Assembly: GCF_018310345.1 (NCBI RefSeq)
Contig: NZ_JAGXBY010000008.1
Location: forward strand, 64,898 to 128,897
DNA from: Ornithinibacillus massiliensis
GTDB lineage: Bacteria > Bacillota > Bacilli > Bacillales > Amphibacillaceae
Length of the DNA stretch: 64,000 nt
Direction: 5' to 3'
Positions 49,293 through 57,022 of the stretch are shown in pieces. A program made the position numbers and the translations under genes. Below the pieces are notes generated by a model. That model saw nothing but the letters and a program-made list of their open reading frames with translations. It was not told the DNA's origin and did not search any database. Each line of letters opens with the position of its first letter. Position 1 is the first letter of the stretch.

Positions 49293-49508
49293 ATGATTCA
49301 AGGCAAAGAAACACTTGAAGAAAGAAATGAGCGAATCAGACAAGAGGAAATGAAGACAAGCTCTACTGCTAATCTAAATGACTCCTTAACTAGAGGTTCA
49401 AATGGAAATCTTGTTGATCTAATAAGTGGCCTTGGCTGGAAAGGTATTGGTATTCTATTACTAGTCTTGTGTATAGGATTTATAATCTATGCGGTGTTTT
49501 TTCGTTAA
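49293..49508 (+). CDS. Small single-helix membrane protein (possibly DUF6366 family)
   Basis: About 71 residues from ATG 49293 (GGAGGGG upstream). The N-terminal half is charged (TLEERNERIRQEEMK), the middle has NGNLVDLISGLGWKG and the end is one membrane helix. The pattern resembles a small Bacillaceae family I remember as DUF6366; this is not certain. Function unknown. Confidence 0.65.
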   Translation: MIQGKETLEERNERIRQEEMKTSSTANLNDSLTRGSNGNLVDLISGLGWKGIGILLLVLCIGFIIYAVFFR

Positions 49509-49535
49509 GCTGTAAAAGTAGAAATTCGGTAATGA

Positions 49536-49566
49536 AGCATTTTCCATTAAGGAGAATGCTTTTTTT
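49536..49566 (+). terminator. Terminator after 49293-49508
   Basis: AGCATTTTCC (49536-49545) pairs with GGAGAATGCT (49551-49560), followed by TTTTTT. Confidence 0.85.
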
Positions 49567-49734
49567 GTGCTAAAGCCATAAAAAAGGATTAGTGATAAAC
49601 AATATGTTTTTATTGTAATACGATAAATAATATTCTAATATGAACATAAGGAGAGGTTTGATATCGGGAAAAGATTCATAAAAACCTAAGTTTCAAACCT
49701 AGACCCTATTCAAGAATGGAGGAGAGGTTTTAAT

Positions 49735-50541
49735 TTGAGTATATCGATTGAGCTGAAGAAAATGATAAATGGAAGAATGGTTAGAGCAACCAAACAACTC
49801 GTTCATTTTGGCTGGGCGCAAGCTTTATCTTGTTTATTTCCAGTGGTAATATTTGCTTCGTTAGCAATTACACAAATGATTGATCTACCATTAATGGCAA
49901 GGTATGACTGGCTATTCATAATTTGTCTTCTCATGCAAGGCTTGATGATATGGTTTGGTCTTGAAACAAAAGATGAACTGAAAGTAATCACGTTATTCCA
50001 CTTGATTGGACTTATTTTGGAGATTTTCAAGGTTCAAATGGGTTCTTGGTCTTATCCGGAGGAAGGGTTATTTAAACTATTTGGCGTTCCTTTATTTAGC
50101 GGATTTATGTATGCAAGCGTAGCGAGTTATCTTTGTCAGGCGTGGCGCAGATTAAAGATAGTACTTGTTCAGTGGCCCCCATTTATAGCTGTTGTTCCAC
50201 TTGCAGTCGGAATCTATTTGAATTTCTTTACTCATCATTTTTGGATGGATGTACGCTGGATCATATCCGTTCTTGTAATAGTAGTATTTTGGCGGTCTTG
50301 GGTTACATACGAAGTGAATGGAACACAATATCGAATGCCGATTGCCTTATCATTTGTACTAATTGGATTTTTCATTTGGGTCGCAGAAAATATTGCTACA
50401 TTTTTTGGTGCTTGGGAATATCCAAACCAGGTGGATGCGTGGAGTCTCGTTCATCTTGGAAAGGTGAGTTCATGGTTATTGTTAGTGATTGTAAGTTTTC
50501 TTATAGTAGCAACATTAAAGTTAGTAAAGGGAAAGCATTAG
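49735..50541 (+). CDS. DUF817 family membrane protein
   Basis: A 268-residue polytopic protein with about eight membrane helices. It has the family features KVQMGSWSYPEEGLFKLFGVPLFSGFMYASVASYLCQAWRR and a later IWVAENIATFFGAWEYP. It starts at TTG with GGAGGAGAGG upstream. Function is unknown. It stands alone before the RNHCP leader. Confidence 0.82.
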   Translation: MSISIELKKMINGRMVRATKQLVHFGWAQALSCLFPVVIFASLAITQMIDLPLMARYDWLFIICLLMQGLMIWFGLETKDELKVITLFHLIGLILEIFKVQMGSWSYPEEGLFKLFGVPLFSGFMYASVASYLCQAWRRLKIVLVQWPPFIAVVPLAVGIYLNFFTHHFWMDVRWIISVLVIVVFWRSWVTYEVNGTQYRMPIALSFVLIGFFIWVAENIATFFGAWEYPNQVDAWSLVHLGKVSSWLLLVIVSFLIVATLKLVKGKH

Positions 50542-50940
50542 TATACTAGGAGTCTCCATAAAATAAAACGAATATAATTATAACTTTAATGATAATAGTA
50601 GATGGTAAATAAAATATAGAGATCAATTTAAACCAGGTGCTTATCAAGAAGTAATGGTATACGATATTCTTAAACAAAACTGCTATAACATAATACCTAG
50701 AATTACTATGTACAAAGACCAATTCTTTTGTGGACATGGGGAAAGAATGAATTTATTGAATGTTAATCATGACTCTAAACTGGCATATATGGGCTAAGTG
50801 AGATACGTATAATTTCTTTACTTACTATCAACTTTAAGCTTCATTTTGCCATGCAAGTATGGAAAGAATCATTTAACTTATCTAAATAAAATACAATTTT
50901 TCCATGTTCTAAGAATATAACATGATACACTATACTATGG
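50542..50940. other. AT-rich interval upstream of the 16S-like leader
   Basis: No convincing gene. One frame (50609-50797) is open for about 62 codons and includes KPGAYQEVMVYDILKQN, but it has no start with a ribosome site and I do not recognise it; it may be a gene remnant. A TATACT box at 50931-50936 with a weak upstream element may start the leader RNA at about 50943. Confidence 0.4.
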
Positions 50941-51265
50941 GTAACAAATAGATACAACGTGATAATTCGAAGGAGATGGTTAACGTAGTAACTTTAACCG
51001 TCAAATTACTCAGGGACTAGGGGACGAATGCCAACGTCAGTGATATTAATCATACACCTACTGGTGGAAGGTGGAGTAACATCTGTCTTACAGTGACTGG
51101 TACAAAGGAAACTAAAGCCAGTTATGGTTCGGATATACAGATGAAATAGGCTGTATGGAAGCTGGAATCAGAAGTAATCGCTATCTCTAAAGGAAGGCGG
51201 TGAATGGGTCACTAGTTTAATAAAGCCTGAGACTTATGAATGTAAGGAAAGGAAACGGAACCCTG
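50941..51265 (+). ncRNA. Leader RNA resembling a reduced 16S rRNA 3' major (head) domain
   Basis: Short motifs appear in the same order as in Bacillus 16S rRNA: AATTCGAAG (50964), GAGATG then GGTTAA (50973-50983), a small hairpin followed by GGAAGGTGG (51066), CTTA-GAC-TGG (51087-51100), ACAAAGG (51102), AAAGCCA (51114), GTTCGGAT (51127), GAAGCTGGAATC (51158), AGTAATCGC (51173) and GGCGGTGAAT (51196). The stem after GTTCGGAT is ATACAG/CTGTAT, not the CGCAGTC/GACTGCG of 16S, so the pairing is kept while the bases differ. The 16S span of about 418 nt is reduced to 242 nt. The comparison is from memory. Confidence 0.6.
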
Positions 51266-51295
51266 CCTCCATAGATTTGATTAAAATCTAGGAGG
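51266..51295 (+). promoter_or_regulatory. Hairpin that covers the RNHCP ribosome binding site
   Basis: CCTCC (51266-51270) and TAGATTT pair with AAATCTA and GGAGG (51291-51295), giving 12 pairs with one bulged A and a five-base loop. GGAGG is the Shine-Dalgarno of the RNHCP gene, nine bases before its TTG. The upstream AGGCGG (51195-51200) in the 16S-like part can pair with the competing CTGCCT (51264-51269 region), a possible switch. No U-run follows, so control would be on translation. Confidence 0.7.
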
Positions 51296-51303
51296 TAAAG
51301 TTC

Positions 51304-51609
51304 TTGAGTAAAAAGAGTGAAAATACAGGATTCCAATGTGAACGTTGTGGTGCGTCGGTACTACCACTTACAAATGGTAGTTTCCGAAATCACTGTCCAT
51401 ATTGCTTATATTCCAAACATCTTGATGAAAATCCTGGTGATAGAAGTAGTTTATGCCATGGTTTAATGGAACCAATTGAATTAACTTATCATACTAAAAA
51501 AGGTTATCAAATTGTTCATCGATGTTGTTCTTGTTATAAAGTGCAAAAAAATGTTGTTGCCACAAATACCGTGCAAGAAGATAATTTTTTTCTATTATTA
51601 ACGAAGTAA
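51304..51609 (+). CDS. RNHCP domain zinc-ribbon protein
   Basis: A 101-residue protein. The defining R28-N29-H30-C31-P32 motif is present, with Cys12-x2-Cys15 before it, Cys34 after it, CH at 51-52 and H72-x-CC-x-C at 72-77. These could bind one or two zincs. It starts at TTG. The function of the RNHCP family is not established. The leader that mimics 16S rRNA suggests a link to the ribosome, as a binding protein or as a product controlled by one; that is inference. Confidence 0.88.
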   Translation: MSKKSENTGFQCERCGASVLPLTNGSFRNHCPYCLYSKHLDENPGDRSSLCHGLMEPIELTYHTKKGYQIVHRCCSCYKVQKNVVATNTVQEDNFFLLLTK

Positions 51610-51681
51610 ACTAAATAAAACACGGCATGTATTTATTTGTTACCCCAAGCTACCTAAAGTAGTGTTATTAGGAGGACTTGC

Positions 51682-52197
51682 ATGAGTCAGTTTAAAGCAG
51701 ATTATCTTAACGTTATCCTAGCGCAATTTCAGCATTTTAAAGAACGAGCAGAAATGGGATTTCAGCAATTATCGGAGGATGATTTCCATTGGAAACCAAA
51801 TGGTCAATCTAACAGTATTGCGATAATAATCAAGCATTTAAGTGGGAATATGCATTCCAGATGGGTTGATTTTCTGACGACAGATGGAGTAAAAGAGTAT
51901 CGAGATAGAGACTCGGAATTTATTGATACATATGTATCTAAAGCACATCTCATGAAAATATGGGAGGATGGCTGGAAGTTACTATTTCATACAATTGAAA
52001 ATTTAACAGAAGAAGATTTAGATAAAACAGTCACCTTAAGAGAGAAGCCACTAAGTGTATTACAGGCCATTCAAACTGAAATAGCCCATATTAGTTATCA
52101 TGTAGGACAGATTCTATATATTGGGAAGCAAATCAAAGATAAAGATTGGACTATTTTAAGTATACCTACAAAAGATATCAATAAGGAGGGGGATTGA
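51682..52197 (+). CDS. DinB-like protein, DUF1572 family
   Basis: A 171-residue four-helix-bundle protein. The DinB-type metal histidines appear as HLSGNMHSRW and IAHISYHVGQILY, and WKPNGQSNSIAIIIKHLSGN is the family core. Some relatives act as thiol-dependent transferases; this substrate is unknown. Strong AGGAGG site. The next gene starts one base after its stop. Confidence 0.85.
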   Translation: MSQFKADYLNVILAQFQHFKERAEMGFQQLSEDDFHWKPNGQSNSIAIIIKHLSGNMHSRWVDFLTTDGVKEYRDRDSEFIDTYVSKAHLMKIWEDGWKLLFHTIENLTEEDLDKTVTLREKPLSVLQAIQTEIAHISYHVGQILYIGKQIKDKDWTILSIPTKDINKEGD

Positions 52198-52198
52198 A

Positions 52199-52708
52199 AT
52201 GATTGTTGTTGAAACCGAGAGACTATATTTAAGGGAATTAGTGTTCGATGATCTCGAATCACTAGAATTGGTGCTTTCTGACCCAGAATCCATGCAATAT
52301 TATCCTGAGCCATTTAATCGAAAACAGGTTGAAAGCTGGATCCGATGGAATATTGAAAATTATGAGAAGTATAAGCATGGTTTATGGGCAGTGGTTCTAA
52401 AAGAAGGAGATCAATTTATTGGGGATTGTGGTATTACCATGCAAAATATTGATGAAGAACGATTACCTGAAATTGGTTTCCATATTATTAAGGACTTTTG
52501 GAATGAAGGGTATGCAACAGAAGCAGCGCGAGCATGTATGGAGTATGCCTTTACCACATTAAATTTTCCTGCTATATACTCCTATACTACCATTGAAAAT
52601 ATTCCATCTCAGAAAGTAGCGGAGAAGATCGGAATGAAAAAATATAAAGAATTTGATAAGAATGGGGTAAAACAATTGGCACAAGTAGCATATAACCCTA
52701 GTATTTGA
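52199..52708 (+). CDS. GNAT N-acetyltransferase (RimJ/RimL-like)
   Basis: A 169-residue GNAT. It has TERLYLRELVFDDLESLE, GDCGITMQNIDEERLPEIGFHI and the acetyl-CoA segment WNEGYATEAARACMEYAF with the VAEKIGMKKYKEF end. This is the pattern of the RimJ/RimL subgroup that modifies protein N-termini or small amines. GGAGGGGG precedes the ATG. It probably shares a transcript with the DinB-like gene. Confidence 0.88.
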   Translation: MIVVETERLYLRELVFDDLESLELVLSDPESMQYYPEPFNRKQVESWIRWNIENYEKYKHGLWAVVLKEGDQFIGDCGITMQNIDEERLPEIGFHIIKDFWNEGYATEAARACMEYAFTTLNFPAIYSYTTIENIPSQKVAEKIGMKKYKEFDKNGVKQLAQVAYNPSI

Positions 52709-52806
52709 TTCTATTTAACAGGCAGCACCATCTGTTCTATTGGGACATACCTCTTTGTTCAAGGCATATAGTATGGTAAGACCATATTATAAATGAGGGG
52801 ATCCAA

Positions 52807-53123
52807 TTGAATGGATGGTTAAAAGTGTTCATTAGATTCATAGAATGTGTGATAATTCTTGCTATAGGGTTATGGGTGACGAACTCTATTTTAACACCTA
52901 TGTTTGAGCAATATGGTATCATGCTTCTTGGTAATGTTTGGGTAAATTGGTTTGGTGTATCTTATCTATTATTGTTTGGTATTCTTTACTATTAGGTCTA
53001 TCCCTTGTGAAGGAAAATAACTTTTATAAACAACGGATTAACTCTGGCATTTTCTGGGTTCTATGTATTGGAACTATTTATGTGGTATTTGTACCTTTTG
53101 TAAAGGGGGAGAATCCGTTTTGA
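52807..53123 (+). pseudogene. Frameshifted small membrane protein gene
   Basis: The first frame (from TTG 52807 after GAGGGG) encodes two hydrophobic helices and stops at 52995 after LLLFGILYY. A second frame carries on without a gap from about 52980 with LGLSLVKENNFYKQRINSGIFWVLCIGTIYVVF, ending at 53123. Joined by one frameshift near 52980-52990 they give a single three-helix protein of about 105 residues. The second frame has no ribosome site of its own. A sequencing error cannot be excluded. Family not recognised. Confidence 0.6.
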
Positions 53124-53221
53124 GGTACGAGAGTTTCTTGAAAAATCGGGAACCCTACTTAACTCTTATCTCATAGAACACAGGTAATATTATAGGTAGA
53201 AATGAAGACATATCATATGAA

Positions 53222-53263
53222 GAAAAAGAAAGAGGATCCAGGCTATCACACCTAAGATCCTCT
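53222..53263 (-). terminator. Terminator of the lytic transglycosylase gene
   Basis: AGAGGATC (53231-53238) and GATCCTCT (53256-53263) form the stem; the A-rich 53222-53230 gives the U-tail on the minus strand. Confidence 0.75.
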
Positions 53264-53268
53264 GTGAT

Positions 53269-53880
53269 TTATGCTAAATATTGGTTCATTACCTTTCTTA
53301 CATAATTCTGTGTTTCTTCAAATGGAGGGATTCCCTGATATTTATCGACGTTTCCAGGACCAGCATTATATGCTGCTAAAGCTAGCTCCACATTTCCGTT
53401 ATAGCGATTTAACATTTCGCGTAAATACTTCGTTCCACCCTCAATATTTTGTTTTGCATCATATGGATTGACCACACCTAGACCTCTTGCTGTGGAAGGC
53501 ATTAACTGCATTAATCCTTGCGCGCCCGCACTACTTTTAGCAAATTGATTATAGTTTGATTCAGTCTTAATGACAGCATGAATTAAACGCTCATCAATCC
53601 CATACTTATTGGAAGCTTCAGCGACCAAGGCGCTATAACCATTAGGAATTGGTTGTCCTTCACTAGCATCTACGGCATTCGTATTATATAGGAATGGAGA
53701 CATTGTTAGTGGTAAGCTAGTTTGCTTATCAAGTATAGTGGATTCTTCTAATTTATCATCTAGTATTTGTTTAAATGCCACATCTACTACTGGTGAAAAG
53801 CTTGATAGACTATTCGTATTAGAACTTAAGATTGACATTGCCTGATATTGCATAATCAGCTGTAGTTGTCTTATATCCAT
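53269..53880 (-). CDS. Lytic transglycosylase, SLT domain (CwlQ/YjbJ-like)
   Basis: A 203-residue protein. The C-terminal SLT domain (about 85-200) has the catalytic Glu in [29 protein letters not shown], and [13 protein letters not shown] and [16 protein letters not shown] further on. The first 80 residues are low in order and there is no clear signal peptide, as in YjbJ/CwlQ. It would cleave the glycan strands of peptidoglycan. Ribosome site AGAGGTG. Confidence 0.85.
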   Translation of the reverse strand: MDIRQLQLIMQYQAMSILSSNTNSLSSFSPVVDVAFKQILDDKLEESTILDKQTSLPLTMSPFLYNTNAVDASEGQPIPNGYSALVAEASNKYGIDERLIHAVIKTESNYNQFAKSSAGAQGLMQLMPSTARGLGVVNPYDAKQNIEGGTKYLREMLNRYNGNVELALAAYNAGPGNVDKYQGIPPFEETQNYVRKVMNQYLA

Positions 53881-53933
53881 TTTATCGCACCTCTATTTCA
53901 CCTACTATTTTACTATAAATGTTCCATAAAATA

Positions 53934-54605
53934 CTAGAATGAAATTACTTCTTTACCAGAATTTTTGAGAATTTCCTTATAGAATAAATCATTTCCTATA
54001 CAAATTACCCGATCACAAAGATGTTTTATTTCATCCATATCATGTGAAGTATAAAGGATGATTCGATTATGTTCTTTTGCCTGTTTAAGCAAATAGGAGC
54101 CAATTTCTATTTTAGACTTTAAATCAATGCCAACAGTTGGTTCATCTAATAGTAAAATAGTTGGATCATGGATTAAGCTGATAGCAATGTTCAGCTTTCG
54201 TTTCATCCCACCAGATAGTGTTTTAACCGGTACATCCCACTTATCCAAATTCATTTCCAAGCATAACTGTCTTAATTGTTCACTTGTTTTATTTGTATAA
54301 GCGAGCTTTTCGAAAAATAACATGTTTTCTTTAACGGTAAGCTCATCCCAAATAGCTATATCCTGTGGAACATAGCCAATCTGCTTACGTATTTCTTTAC
54401 GATGCTTTTTATAAGAGTAATCAAAAAGGGTAATACTCCCCTTATTTGGCTTATCGATTGTAGCTAACAACCGTAATAAAGTCGATTTACCAGCTCCATT
54501 TTCCCCGACAAGTCCGATAACTTCACCGGGCAATACGGAGAAGGAAAGGTTGTTAAGTATTTGTTTCCTGTTATAGCGTTTTGTTAAGGATTGTATATTA
54601 AGCAT
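53934..54605 (-). CDS. ABC transporter ATP-binding protein
   Basis: A 223-residue ATPase of the ABC-2 drug/lipid exporter type. Walker A GENGAGKST, signature LSGGMKRKLNIA, Walker B LLLDEPTVGID and the H-loop TSHDMDEI are all intact. ATG 54605 has AAAGGA upstream; 54614 is an in-frame alternative. Its start overlaps the upstream permease gene. The substrate is not evident. Confidence 0.92.
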   Translation of the reverse strand: MLNIQSLTKRYNRKQILNNLSFSVLPGEVIGLVGENGAGKSTLLRLLATIDKPNKGSITLFDYSYKKHRKEIRKQIGYVPQDIAIWDELTVKENMLFFEKLAYTNKTSEQLRQLCLEMNLDKWDVPVKTLSGGMKRKLNIAISLIHDPTILLLDEPTVGIDLKSKIEIGSYLLKQAKEHNRIILYTSHDMDEIKHLCDRVICIGNDLFYKEILKNSGKEVISF

Positions 54606-55731
54606 TGCTAACATCCTTTCGAAAAAGAGATATGAAAACTAGTATTAAACTAAAACTACTCCACAGAATGGTTGGATTGCCACTAATGAAAGCGTGGAGT
54701 GGATTAAGAACAGCAGCGAAAGGTAATTCCGGAATAAATTGATGAACCGGAATGATTGCGCCTGTTAAAATAGCTAGAACGATAACCATCAGGAGTGATA
54801 TACCGTAATATCTTGCAGTCTTCCTGAAGAAGCTTGCTATACTAAAGGAAAGCATACATAGCATAAATCTAAAGCTGATCAGTACGAATATAAAATGAAG
54901 GGAAATCGCTTCATCTAATAATACTGTAAACACAGCTAAGGCCATGAAATCAAATAACAAAAATATAAGGAAATATAAGATTATCAGCTTGAAGTAGTAG
55001 CTCCATTTTGACAGGTGAATAAATGTATAGCGAGCTGAAACAGCTAATGACTTTTCTTTAATTACCCAGTCAAATAGGAATAATGAACTTAATAAACTAA
55101 AGATTGCCCAAATAGTCCATGTGTTCCATGAGATTAATGTAGGTTCAACATTGCTATTTGTTGTTCCGTAATAGGTAAACGCTGTATTCAGTAGATTTTC
55201 ATCCATTTGTACTTGTATAGTCTTTTGCTGAATTTCCTCTAAAGTCCAAGGTTCTGTCACGTTATACTGTTCATTCATCTCGAGGATAAAATTCGCTGCC
55301 TTAGCACGACCTGTCTGCTCCTGTACGAGTGAAACGATCATTTCTTTAATAGGGGAGTATGCAATAGATAATTCTGTTCGATAGCTCGAGAGAATCTTAT
55401 TTCGCATACCACTGTTAACAGCCTGCTCAAATCCTTCATGGATAATAAAAACACTATCAAGCTCATGTTTTTCCAATTGGTATAATGCTTCCTTTTCCGT
55501 CGTTTCATACACTTGAACAAGCTCGGATTCTGTTATGGATTCTAGTAAGTGATGCCCTAAATCGGAATCATCCTCCATGACAATTCCAATTGGAACATTG
55601 GAATCCTCTTGAATGGTATTTGCAATCGTGATGAAAAGATAGGTTCCAAGTATTGGTAGTAGAAACCAGAAGAGCATACTGATTACTTTCTTTTTCCATA
55701 ATAGAAGTCTCGTAAACAAAATATCCTTCAT
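54598..55731 (-). CDS. ABC-2 type transporter permease
   Basis: A 377-residue permease. One N-terminal helix (about 15-37) is followed by an extracytoplasmic segment (40-205) and a cluster of about five helices to the end. This is the ABC2_membrane_3 layout. The start overlaps the stop of the first permease (ATGA), and its end overlaps the ATPase gene by eight bases, so the three act as one exporter. Confidence 0.85.
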   Translation of the reverse strand: MKDILFTRLLLWKKKVISMLFWFLLPILGTYLFITIANTIQEDSNVPIGIVMEDDSDLGHHLLESITESELVQVYETTEKEALYQLEKHELDSVFIIHEGFEQAVNSGMRNKILSSYRTELSIAYSPIKEMIVSLVQEQTGRAKAANFILEMNEQYNVTEPWTLEEIQQKTIQVQMDENLLNTAFTYYGTTNSNVEPTLISWNTWTIWAIFSLLSSLFLFDWVIKEKSLAVSARYTFIHLSKWSYYFKLIILYFLIFLLFDFMALAVFTVLLDEAISLHFIFVLISFRFMLCMLSFSIASFFRKTARYYGISLLMVIVLAILTGAIIPVHQFIPELPFAAVLNPLHAFISGNPTILWSSFSLILVFISLFRKDVSNA

Positions 55732-56951
55732 GACTTAACCCGCTCCTTCAGTAAAGCTAACCCGATTGTCAAAAATGCTGAAATTCCAGCTGTGAGGAGA
55801 AGCGGTATGTAATCCGCATAAACTCGCCTGTTCAAGATAATTTCCTCTAACCAGTGAAATGCCTGGTAGGAAAACAGATAAGGAATATATTCCTGCATAT
55901 AAAGCGGTAAATAAATAGCTGGAATGATAGAACCACTTGCAAGTAATAAGATTCCAGTAACAATAATTTGTACAAGCAGCTGGAGCTTTTTAGAATGGAC
56001 TGTCGTTTCTATCAATGCTAGCACAAATAGAAAGTTAATCGTATGTAAGCCCAGTAGAGCTATCAATCTAGCATAATTATCATGGTGAATAGATAAATCT
56101 AGTACATGTATAAATCCAAAAAATAATAACGTACCTAATATAATGCTGATCAGACATGTCATCATGATTCTAGCGATGATTTGCTGAAGCTCCGTAACCC
56201 CATAAAGCATCATTCTCGTTTGAATTTCCTTGGACTGTTCTCTATACAGTAGCTGATAAATAGTGAAAATCCATATAGTGAAAACAAAGAACCCCGCAGC
56301 CAGGCCGAAATATTCCTGTGGAGTCGAGGTGGCATTATTGGACACGATTTGTTGGTCTAAGACATTATCCTTACTAATGGCATATAGTAAAAATTCGTTA
56401 AATTGTTCGAGTACTATCATGTTTCTTGTTTCCGTATCGATGTCTAATTGCTTGGCAAAATAATTGATAGTTAGAATATTCGCTTGGGAGGAGCTAATAT
56501 GCCTAGCTGCACTATCAACTAATTCTTTTATAAGATAGCTTTCCATTTCTCTATTTGGGTTACCAACAACCGTTACAATGATGGACTCTCCACTATATAA
56601 CTTATTGGTAAATTCTTCTGGAAATAGGATATAGGCTACTAATTCGTCTAGTTCTATTTTCTCTTTCGCCTCTTGCTCAGAAAAACGTTTCATATGTAAA
56701 TAATCCCCTAATTGGGAGGACTCCTCTAACAATCTAATGACCATGGCGGTCTCAGTAGATTGGTCAAGATCAACTAAACCAATTTGTATTGGTTCTTCCT
56801 GTACATTCGTTATATAAGCAACCAAAATAAATGCAACTAATCCAATTAGAAAGATTGGAAAAAGCAAAAGAAGAGGAAGTGATCGCCACTTCCTCCTAAG
56901 TTGCATTAGATTATTTTTGGTGAATAACGATACAAGCTTAAGGAATTGCAT
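55728..56951 (-). CDS. ABC-2 type transporter permease
   Basis: About 407 residues with the same layout as its neighbour: N-terminal helix (about 25-48), a long outer domain and a C-terminal helix bundle. It is the first gene of the minus-strand exporter set. AGTAGGTG precedes ATG 56951; the GTG at 56960 is inside that site. With its partner it probably forms a heterodimeric membrane part related to NatB-type exporters. Confidence 0.85.
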   Translation of the reverse strand: MQFLKLVSLFTKNNLMQLRRKWRSLPLLLLFPIFLIGLVAFILVAYITNVQEEPIQIGLVDLDQSTETAMVIRLLEESSQLGDYLHMKRFSEQEAKEKIELDELVAYILFPEEFTNKLYSGESIIVTVVGNPNREMESYLIKELVDSAARHISSSQANILTINYFAKQLDIDTETRNMIVLEQFNEFLLYAISKDNVLDQQIVSNNATSTPQEYFGLAAGFFVFTIWIFTIYQLLYREQSKEIQTRMMLYGVTELQQIIARIMMTCLISIILGTLLFFGFIHVLDLSIHHDNYARLIALLGLHTINFLFVLALIETTVHSKKLQLLVQIIVTGILLLASGSIIPAIYLPLYMQEYIPYLFSYQAFHWLEEIILNRRVYADYIPLLLTAGISAFLTIGLALLKERVKS

Positions 56952-57022
56952 TATGTTCACCTACTTCTAATACTTGTCGCCCAATGGTTCTTTCTATTCC
57001 ATGGTCGTTGCTTCATTTCTAC

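Noticed and set aside
50133..50549. 138-codon frame overlapping the DUF817 gene
   Set aside because: Shifted frame within a gene whose own frame has clear membrane helices and family motifs.
50546..50737. 63-codon minus-strand frame
   Set aside because: AT-rich, no ribosome site, low-complexity hydrophobic product.
50941..51265. Group II intron or RNase P RNA
   Set aside because: No domain V, no intron-encoded protein and no RNase P core; the 16S head-domain order fits better.
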